Of a stretch of DNA of 9,096 nucleotides, positions 1 to 5,767 are shown piece by piece; the stretch's first letter is position 1; the number at the start of each line of letters is the position of its first letter. The DNA comes from Lysobacterales bacterium (GTDB lineage Bacteria > Pseudomonadota > Gammaproteobacteria > Xanthomonadales > Marinicellaceae): NCBI GenBank assembly GCA_015494035.1, contig WGBZ01000124.1, forward strand, positions 1-9,096, in the 5' to 3' direction. The notes under the pieces were generated by a model. That model was given only the letters and a program-made list of their open reading frames with translations, was not told the DNA's origin and did not search any database. The position numbers were made by a program, and so were the translations under genes.

Positions 1-57
1 AAGGTTCAGTTGTCTGGCATCAGGGCCAGGCGCCATGGCTGGCGGTTTTCGGGCTTG

Positions 58-66
58 TGCTATGAT
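58..66 (+). promoter_or_regulatory. Extended -10 promoter for the transporter operon
   Basis: A TGC-TATGAT sequence fits the extended -10 consensus (TGn followed by a good -10 hexamer, 61-66). No convincing -35 is seen at 17 bp (around 38-43 the sequence is GC-rich, GCTGGC-like), which is tolerated by extended -10 promoters. Transcription would start near 73 and leave a leader of about 170 nt before the transporter start codon. I see no clear riboswitch or terminator-type hairpin in that leader; the T run at about 110-116 lacks a strong stem in front of it. The promoter is inferred from sequence alone. Confidence 0.45.
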
Positions 67-241
67 AAAACGCTTTGCGCGTCAGGCCAAAGTTTTTCCG
101 GCCCTTGAGCGCCTTTTTTCCGATCAGGTGTGAGGATTGAGACCATAAACCGAGTCCGTGCCTTCCCTGATTAAGTGAGAGAAAAATTCAGATTTGCTTT
201 TTTTCTGTTGTTAAACGCCACCAGTAGCGAGGGTTAAACCA

Positions 242-1990
242 ATGAATCAAAGTGCCACCATGTCCCGCCATGGCATTCCGCCGGTAGAAGTGATGAATCA
301 CCCGGCCGGGTTGTTTATTCTGTTCTTTACCGAAATGTGGGAACGTTTCAGTTATTACGGCATGCGCGCCTTGCTGGTGCTGTTTCTGGTCAGTGACCTG
401 TCCGCCAATGGCTGGGGCTGGCCGCGTGAGGAAGCCCTGAGCCTGTATGGCACCTACACCGGGCTGGTTTACCTGACGCCGATTCTGGGCGGCTATCTGG
501 CCGACAAGCTGCTGGGCTTTCGTCTGGCGGTGATCATCGGCGCCTTGTTGATGACCCTGGGACACGCTTCCATGGCCATGGACACGCCCTTTTTCTTTTA
601 CACCGGGCTGGGCTTGCTGATTTCCGGTAACGGCCTGTTCAAGCCCAATATTTCTTCCATCGTCGGCGGCCTGTATTCCAAAGGCAGTGATCGCAAGGAC
701 GGCGCTTACACCATCTTTTACATGGGTATCAATGCCGGTGCTTTTCTGGGCATTTTGCTGTGTGGCTACATTGGCGAAACCGTGGGTTGGCATTATGGTT
801 TTGGCCTGGCGGGCATTTTCATGTTTCTGGGTATGATGCAGTTTATTTTTGCCCAGAAAATGTTTGGTGACATTGGCGCCAAACCCTCGGCCCTCGCCGA
901 AGTGGACAAGCCCGAAGACCCCGAAGTGGAAGAAGAAAACCCCACCGTGGTGCGGGACCGCCTGATAGTGATTGGTGTGCTGGCCTTTTTTACCATTTTC
1001 TTCTGGATGGCCTTTGAGCAGGCGGGCGGGTCCATGACCATCTTCGCCAAGGATTACACCCAACGCGTCCTGACCGGTGAGGCGGCCAGCTGGTTTGTGT
1101 GGGTGAACACCGCCTTGACTCTCGGGCCCATCGCGATCATCACCTACGTGCTGTTTCTGCTGTTCAAGTCCACCTTCCGCTACATTCCGATCAGTAACCT
1201 GATTCTGGCCGGGGCTTTTGCCCTGATCTGGATCATAGCCCTGTGGATGGTCTACAACCAGCTGACCTCCACGGCCTACCAGGTGAGCTATGAGGCTGAT
1301 AACACCGAGGTGGTGACCAAGGTGCGGGTCAGTAATCCGGACTTGAAACCCGGTGACAAACTGCACCTGCTGAAGCTGGATGAAGACAAGTTCCGCATTA
1401 TCGAAGATGCCGATATTCCCAAGTTTGACAACCTGATTGAAGCCGTGGTGAAGGCCAAAATAGCCGGCGAGGTGGAAGTGGCTGCCTCCTGGTTCGGGAT
1501 TCTCAATTCGTTCTTTATTATCGCCTTTGCGCCCTTATTTTCGCGTATCTGGGAAAGCCGGTTTAACCCCTCGGCGCCGGTTAAGTTTGCTCTGGGCCTG
1601 TTTTTGCTCGGGGCTGGTTTTGCGGTGCTGGCTTATGGCGCATCCACCATTCCCAAGGGCGCGGCCACTGCTTCGGTCAGCCTCTGGTTTCTGGTCATCG
1701 CCTACTGGTTTCACACCATGGGGGAACTGTCGTTGTCACCGGTGGGGCTGTCCTACGTGAGTAAATTGTCGCCATCGCGACTGGTTGGCCTGATGTTTGG
1801 CATCTGGTTTCTATCAAATGCCGCGGCCAACAAGCTGGCCGGCGTGACTGGTAGCCTGATTGATACCATTTCGGCCCAGTATGGCTTGAGTTCTTTCTTC
1901 CTGATTTTTACCGTGCTGCCAGTGGCCGCGGGCTTGATTATGTTGGCCCTGACCCCATTCTTGAAGAAGAAAATGCACGGAATCCACTAA
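242..1990 (+). CDS. POT/PTR2-family proton-coupled peptide transporter
   Basis: A 582-residue inner-membrane MFS protein expected to import di- and tripeptides with protons. Seen: the POT hallmark E31-xx-ERF-xYYG in the first membrane helix, a GGYLADKLLGFR segment (residues 83-94) matching PTR2 signature 1, the FYMGINAGAFLG motif (159-170) matching signature 2, and the F258-E-Q of helix 7. The start at 242 is supported by GAGGG at 229-233, 8 bases upstream; an in-frame ATG at residue 7 has no better ribosome site. The protein is longer than E. coli DtpA-type transporters (about 500 residues). Between helix 7 and the W417-FGILNSFF segment lie about 155 residues holding two extra hydrophobic segments and a charged, hydrophilic stretch (about 339-416). 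It probably heads an operon with the next two genes. Exact substrates cannot be told from sequence. Confidence 0.93.
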   Translation: MNQSATMSRHGIPPVEVMNHPAGLFILFFTEMWERFSYYGMRALLVLFLVSDLSANGWGWPREEALSLYGTYTGLVYLTPILGGYLADKLLGFRLAVIIGALLMTLGHASMAMDTPFFFYTGLGLLISGNGLFKPNISSIVGGLYSKGSDRKDGAYTIFYMGINAGAFLGILLCGYIGETVGWHYGFGLAGIFMFLGMMQFIFAQKMFGDIGAKPSALAEVDKPEDPEVEEENPTVVRDRLIVIGVLAFFTIFFWMAFEQAGGSMTIFAKDYTQRVLTGEAASWFVWVNTALTLGPIAIITYVLFLLFKSTFRYIPISNLILAGAFALIWIIALWMVYNQLTSTAYQVSYEADNTEVVTKVRVSNPDLKPGDKLHLLKLDEDKFRIIEDADIPKFDNLIEAVVKAKIAGEVEVAASWFGILNSFFIIAFAPLFSRIWESRFNPSAPVKFALGLFLLGAGFAVLAYGASTIPKGAATASVSLWFLVIAYWFHTMGELSLSPVGLSYVSKLSPSRLVGLMFGIWFLSNAAANKLAGVTGSLIDTISAQYGLSSFFLIFTVLPVAAGLIMLALTPFLKKKMHGIH

Positions 1991-1995
1991 CCTCT

Positions 1996-2283
1996 ATGCC
2001 CATTTACCGTTATCAGGTGCTTGCCGCTCACCCCGGGTGCGACCAGTGCGCCCGGGGCTTTGAGGTGATGCAGAAAATGGCCGATGCGCCATTGATTGCC
2101 TGCCCCCGCTGCCAGGCGCCGCTGCGCAAGGTCATCACGGCGGCCAATGTGGCCGCTGGCAGCGCGCGCCTGAATAGCCAGAGTCACCTGGAAAAACACG
2201 GCTTTACCCAGTACCGCAAGGTGGGCAAGGGCGTGTACGAGAAAACCGCCGGCAAAGGCCCGGACTACATTTCCGGCGACTGA
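1996..2283 (+). CDS. FmdB-family zinc-ribbon protein
   Basis: A 95-residue protein starting MPIYRY, the typical opening of the FmdB/CxxC_CxxC regulatory family. Two Cys pairs, C15-xx-C18 and C36-xx-C39, with the FEVMQKM-DAPL-CP-C pattern between and around them, form a zinc ribbon. The C-terminal half (GFTQYRKVGKGVYEKTAGKGPDYISGD region) resembles the longer FmdB variant found in many proteobacteria rather than the short form often adjacent to aspS. The cellular role of the family is not established; regulation or zinc binding is assumed. It begins 5 bases after the transporter stop and has no good Shine-Dalgarno, so translation may be coupled to the upstream gene. The start is chosen from the conserved N terminus. 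Confidence 0.85.
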   Translation: MPIYRYQVLAAHPGCDQCARGFEVMQKMADAPLIACPRCQAPLRKVITAANVAAGSARLNSQSHLEKHGFTQYRKVGKGVYEKTAGKGPDYISGD

Positions 2284-2307
2284 CCGGCCCAGCCTGGAGA
2301 TTTTCGC

Positions 2308-2799
2308 ATGAGCCTGAATATTCGCGTGCTCACAGTCAGCGACACCCGCACACCGGAAACCGACACCTCCGGCGCCTATTTGCGCGAAGCCGCCGGGGCC
2401 GCCGGCCATCGCGTGTTGGCCCATGATATTGTCAAGGATGACATTTACCAGATTCGCAAACTCGTCAGTGATGCCATTGCCGATGAAAACACCGACGTGG
2501 TGCTGCTCACCGGCGGCACTGGTTTTTCCGGGCGGGACTCGACCCCCGAAGCCGTTCAACCCTTGCTGGACAAGCAGGTGGAAGGTTTTGGTGAGTTGTT
2601 CCGTCAGTTGTCCTACGAAGAAATTGGCACTTCCACCATTCAGTCGCGGGCCTTGGGCGGGCTGGCCAACAACACCCTGATTTTCTGCTTGCCGGGCTCC
2701 ACTGGCGCCTGCCGCACGGCCTGGACCCGGATTCTGGCTGAACAACTGGATGCTGCGCACAAACCCTGCAATTTCGTCACTATTCTTAAGGAAGCCTGA
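2308..2799 (+). CDS. moaB: Molybdenum cofactor biosynthesis protein MoaB
   Basis: A 163-residue cytoplasmic protein of the MoaB/MogA/MoeA fold, which adenylylates molybdopterin or acts nearby in the molybdenum cofactor pathway. Seen: ILTVS-like opening (VLTVSDTR) followed by DTSGAYLREAA, the GGTGFSGRDSTPEA loop (G69-T71 onward), EGFGELFRQLSYEEIGTSTIQSRALGGLANNTLIF, and the PGSTGACRTAW loop. These match E. coli MoaB closely from end to end, with a similar length (about 170 there). TGGAGA at 2295-2300 is a good ribosome site 7-8 bases before the ATG. The stop codon lies inside the end of the palindromic repeat that begins at 2790, so the last two residues (Glu-Ala) and the TGA come from the repeat. 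No other moa or moe genes are in the window. Confidence 0.95.
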   Translation: MSLNIRVLTVSDTRTPETDTSGAYLREAAGAAGHRVLAHDIVKDDIYQIRKLVSDAIADENTDVVLLTGGTGFSGRDSTPEAVQPLLDKQVEGFGELFRQLSYEEIGTSTIQSRALGGLANNTLIFCLPGSTGACRTAWTRILAEQLDAAHKPCNFVTILKEA

Positions 2800-2948
2800 T
2801 CGAATCGTGACACGGCATCTTGCGGCGTAAAATCGTCCATTTCTGCGTTGCAAACCTTCACAATAGCTTGCTATTGCGTGCGGTTTGCGCCTTGAACTGA
2901 GCAATTTTACACTCCAATCTGCTCGCATCAGATTCAATCAGCGCTTCC
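2790..2948 (-). repeat. Palindromic MITE-like element, copy A (inverted relative to copy B)
   Basis: A 159-bp sequence whose reverse complement matches the copy at 5607-5767 with about 8 substitutions and two 1-base gaps by hand alignment (roughly 94%). The ends are inverted repeats: GGAAGCCTGATCGAATC at the left, and GATTCAATCAGCGCTTCC at the right. The centre is CAATAGC-TT-GCTATTG (2861-2876), midway between the ends, so a single strand could fold into one long imperfect hairpin. Immediate flanks are TTAA and TCAA, possibly a decayed 4-bp target duplication. It carries no transposase and no credible gene. Its left end supplies the moaB stop codon. The strand label is only a convention relative to copy B. 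Size and symmetry resemble ERIC or MITE repeats, but I do not recognise a named family. Confidence 0.85.
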
Positions 2949-3010
2949 TCAAAGGCCACTCCCACAGCGCCAGCAGAGGCTGAAAAACCACGTAAAACCG
3001 CCTTGTGGCC

Positions 3011-3039
3011 TGTAAAAACGGGGCCATTGGCGGTATCAT
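3011..3039 (+). promoter_or_regulatory. Candidate aspS promoter
   Basis: TATCAT at 3034-3039 is a plausible -10 hexamer about 36 bases before the aspS start codon, in the non-repeat stretch between copy A of the palindromic element and aspS. The hexamer 17 bp upstream is TGTAAA (3011-3016), a weak -35. Because the palindromic element separates aspS from moaB, a dedicated promoter here is expected. The call is tentative. Confidence 0.35.
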
Positions 3040-3075
3040 GTGCGGTTTTCCAACGCAATATCAGGAACCAGACTC

Positions 3076-4884
3076 ATGCGCAGCGATTTATGCGGACAGG
3101 TAGACGAAACCAGACTCGGCCAACAGGTTGAATTATGCGGCTGGGTGGACAAGCGCCGGGATCATGGCGGGGTGATTTTTATCGACCTGCGCGACCACAG
3201 CGGCATTGTGCAGGTGGTGGTCGAGCCGGATAATGAAACAGCCTTTGCCATTGCCGACAAGGCCCGGTACGAATACTGCCTGCGTGTGCGTGGCACCGTC
3301 CGGCCCCGGCCCGAGGGGCAGGTTAACGAGCGGTTAGGCACCGGCGCCATCGAAGTGGTGGTGGACGACTATGAAGTGCTCAACCCGTCCAAACCCTTGC
3401 CGTTTATGCTGGACGAAGAAGCCGGTGAAGCCATTCGCCTTAAACACCGTTACCTGGATTTACGCCGCCCGCAGATGCAGCACAACATTCGCCTGCGTTC
3501 CCGCTTGACACGGGCACTGCGCAACCACCTGGATGAGCGCGATTTTCTCGACATTGAAACGCCGGTACTCACCAAGGCCACGCCCGAAGGCGCGCGCGAT
3601 TTTCTGGTGCCGGCACGCGTCCAGCCAGGCAAGTTCTATGCCTTGCCGCAATCCCCGCAACTGTTCAAGCAGCTGCTGATGATGTCCGGCATGGACCGCT
3701 ATTACCAGATTGCCCGCTGTTTTCGCGACGAAGACCTGCGCGCCGACCGCCAGCCGGAATTTACCCAGCTGGACATCGAGATGGCCTTTGTGGATCAGGA
3801 AGACGTGCTGGAAATGGCCGAAAACCTCATCCGTCACACTTTCAAAACCGTGCTGGATGTGGACTTGCCAAACCCATTCCCGCGCATGACCTGGGCTGAA
3901 GCCATGCGCCGCTACGGCTCAGACAAACCCGACCTGCGCAACCCGCTGGAACTGGTGGATATTGCCGATGCGGTCAAGGACAGTGAATTCAAGGTGTTTG
4001 CCATGCCTGCGGCCGATCCCAATGGCCGTGTAGTGGCTTTGAAGGTGCCAAAAGGTGGCGAGCGTTTTACCCGCAAACAGATAGACGATTACGCCCCGTT
4101 TGTGGCCCGTTACGGTGCCCGCGGCCTGGCCTGGATCAAGGTCAATGACAAGGCTCAGGGTCGCGACGGCTTGCAGTCCCCCATTGTCAAGTTTCTGGAT
4201 GAAGCCGCCCTGACGGCCATTCTTGAAGCCACTGGAGCCGAGAATGGCGATCTGATTTTCTTTGGCGCCGGCGATGCCGATTCGGTGAGCCAGTACATGG
4301 GCGCCCTGCGCCTCAAGCTGGGCGAAGACCTGGACTTGCTGGAAGGCCAGTGGAAACCGTTGTGGGTTGTGGATTTCCCCATGTTTGAATACAACCAGGA
4401 CGAAAAACGCTGGGACGCCTTGCACCACCCATTCACCGCACCGACCGGGGATGTGGAAAGCCTGCGTGCCAATCCGCAAGCGGCCTTGTCCAAGGGCTAT
4501 GACATGGTCATGAACGGCGTGGAACTGGGCGGCGGTTCCATTCGTATCCACAACCCGGCCATGCAGCGCGCGGTGTTTGACTTGCTGGGCATTACGCCTG
4601 AGGAAGCCGAGCAGAAATTCGGCTTTTTGCTGGAAGCCCTCGAATACGGTGCACCGCCACACGGCGGCATTGCCTTTGGTCTGGATCGCCTGGCCACCCT
4701 CATGTGCGGCGTAGATTCCATTCGCGAAGTGATTGCTTTTCCCAAAACCGCCAGCGCCAGCTGTCCGCTGACAGAAGCGCCCTCACCGATTCCGGCCCAG
4801 CAGCTGGCCGAAGTGCATGTACAGGCGGTGCTGCCGGAAGAGGAAGAGCAGCCGAACCAGAACGAAGGCGACGCCAATGGCTGA
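3076..4884 (+). CDS. aspS: Aspartyl-tRNA synthetase, probably non-discriminating
   Basis: A 602-residue class II synthetase that charges tRNA-Asp with aspartate. Seen: N-terminal OB-fold anticodon-binding domain (residues 1-105, [20 protein letters not shown]), motif 1 region with [19 protein letters not shown], motif 2 F216-R-D-E-D with R217, the bacterial GAD insertion domain (about 285-420), and motif 3 GLDR (535-538). The start at 3076 is chosen because the protein then begins MRSDLCGQ like its homologues, with AGGAA at 3063-3067 as ribosome site; an upstream in-frame ATG at 3040 lacks such support. H30 and G81 sit at the positions where Pseudomonas aeruginosa AspRS, which also charges tRNA-Asn, has His and Gly, and where E. 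coli has Leu and Lys. The C terminus ends in an acidic, Gln/Asn-rich tail of about 15 residues and overlaps the next gene by 8 bases. Confidence 0.97.
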   Translation: MRSDLCGQVDETRLGQQVELCGWVDKRRDHGGVIFIDLRDHSGIVQVVVEPDNETAFAIADKARYEYCLRVRGTVRPRPEGQVNERLGTGAIEVVVDDYEVLNPSKPLPFMLDEEAGEAIRLKHRYLDLRRPQMQHNIRLRSRLTRALRNHLDERDFLDIETPVLTKATPEGARDFLVPARVQPGKFYALPQSPQLFKQLLMMSGMDRYYQIARCFRDEDLRADRQPEFTQLDIEMAFVDQEDVLEMAENLIRHTFKTVLDVDLPNPFPRMTWAEAMRRYGSDKPDLRNPLELVDIADAVKDSEFKVFAMPAADPNGRVVALKVPKGGERFTRKQIDDYAPFVARYGARGLAWIKVNDKAQGRDGLQSPIVKFLDEAALTAILEATGAENGDLIFFGAGDADSVSQYMGALRLKLGEDLDLLEGQWKPLWVVDFPMFEYNQDEKRWDALHHPFTAPTGDVESLRANPQAALSKGYDMVMNGVELGGGSIRIHNPAMQRAVFDLLGITPEEAEQKFGFLLEALEYGAPPHGGIAFGLDRLATLMCGVDSIREVIAFPKTASASCPLTEAPSPIPAQQLAEVHVQAVLPEEEEQPNQNEGDANG

Positions 4885-5533
4885 AAAACCGGCATCAGAA
4901 GCGGTGGTGCTGGTGCATGGCTTGTGGATGCGGCCGTGGACCATGCAGGCACTGGCCAAGGCCTTGAAACAGGCCGGTTACCGGGTTTATGTCTTTGGCT
5001 ACCCGACGGTGCGCCGTGACCTGGACAGCGTGGTTCGGCAACTGGCCGCTTTTGTAAATTCCCGACCGGAAGACGTGGTGCACCTGGTGGCGCATAGCAT
5101 GGGTGGCACACTGAGCCTGCGGGCGCTCAAGGACATTCGCAAACCCGGTCGGCTGGTGATGTTGGGCTCACCCATACGCGGCTCGCAGGTGGCACAGCGG
5201 CTGCAAAAGCTGGGAGTGCACAAATGGCTGCTGGGTCATGCCACCGAGCCCTTGACCACGGGTGCTGCCACGCAGCGGCCTGCGCGCGATGCGGGTATGA
5301 TTGCCGGCATTTGGCCGTGGGGCATCGGTAAGTTGGTCAAACGCTTTTCCGGCCCCAATGACGGCACGGTGTGGCTCGAAGAAACACAGGTTGACTGGCT
5401 CCAGCACCACATCACCGTCAACACCAATCACCTGGGGTTATTGAAAAACCACGAAGTGCAACGGGAAGTAGTGCACTTCCTGCAGCACGGCCATTTTTCT
5501 GGCGAGGGCAGAACTTCTACCGAGGCTCCTTAG
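4877..5533 (+). CDS. Alpha/beta-hydrolase, lipase-like
   Basis: A 218-residue protein with an alpha/beta-hydrolase fold. Seen: VVLVHGLW (10-17) forming the oxyanion-hole strand and turn, nucleophile elbow A72-H-S74-M-G-G, likely acid D162 in GPNDGTVW, and likely catalytic H185 in TNHLGLL. This order and spacing fit small PGAP1-like or class 2 lipase-like hydrolases. No signal peptide or membrane segment is visible, so it is probably cytoplasmic; the substrate is unknown. The ATG at 4877 overlaps the aspS stop (4882-4884), with a weak AAGG at 4864-4867, so it is probably co-transcribed and translationally coupled with aspS. A longer in-frame start at 4817 would only add Arg/Lys-rich sequence antiparallel in style to the aspS tail and is unlikely. 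The gene faces the 893-residue gene, with copy B of the palindromic element between them. Confidence 0.87.
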   Translation: MAEKPASEAVVLVHGLWMRPWTMQALAKALKQAGYRVYVFGYPTVRRDLDSVVRQLAAFVNSRPEDVVHLVAHSMGGTLSLRALKDIRKPGRLVMLGSPIRGSQVAQRLQKLGVHKWLLGHATEPLTTGAATQRPARDAGMIAGIWPWGIGKLVKRFSGPNDGTVWLEETQVDWLQHHITVNTNHLGLLKNHEVQREVVHFLQHGHFSGEGRTSTEAP

Positions 5534-5606
5534 AAAAGACCTGAGCTTTACACAGTTTTTCTCAGTCGGGCAATCGTTCTCAGGGCTTGCCGGAGTCATC
5601 AGCCAA

Positions 5607-5767
5607 GGAAGCTCTGATTGAATCTGGCGCGAGCAGATTGGAGTGTAAAATTGTTCAGTTCAAGGTGCAAACCGCACGCAATAGCAGGGCTATTGTGAAG
5701 GTTTGCAACGCAGAAATGGACGATTTTAAGCCGCAAGATGCCGTGTCACGATTCAATCAGAGCTTCC
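5607..5767 (+). repeat. Palindromic MITE-like element, copy B
   Basis: A 161-bp element with perfect 18-bp terminal inverted repeats (GGAAGCTCTGATTGAATC at 5607-5624 and its complement at 5750-5767). The central hairpin CAATAGC-AGG-GCTATTG has its loop at 5686-5688, exactly at the element midpoint. The two 79-base arms can pair over roughly two thirds of their length. Flanks are CCAA on the left and CTAA on the right, possibly a decayed 4-bp target duplication. It lies at the convergent junction of the hydrolase gene and the 893-residue gene, and its right end encodes the last residues and stop of the latter. Open frames inside it mirror those in copy A and are not thought to be genes. Confidence 0.88.

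Noticed and set aside
188..1366. A 392-codon open frame antisense to the peptide transporter
   Set aside because: It is Gly/Gln/His-rich with no recognisable domain and lies wholly opposite a clearly conserved transporter; it is a by-product of codon bias.
1987..2937. A 316-codon minus-strand open frame across fmdB, moaB and the palindromic element
   Set aside because: It is antisense to two recognisable genes and begins in the repeat; no family resemblance in its translation.
3919..4662. A 247-codon minus-strand frame inside aspS
   Set aside because: It is opposite conserved AspRS motifs and its translation has no domain features.
4497..5111. A 204-codon minus-strand frame across the aspS-hydrolase junction
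   Set aside because: Pro/Ser-rich translation antisense to two real genes; no start-site or family support.
5544..5572. CTGAG...CTCAG inverted repeat downstream of the hydrolase gene as a terminator
   Set aside because: The stem is short and AT-containing with a 15-base loop, and no T run follows it.
2949..5606. The aspS block as a composite transposon flanked by two mobile elements
   Set aside because: No transposase is present, the cargo is a core gene, and each element has its own possible target duplication, which fits two separate insertions.
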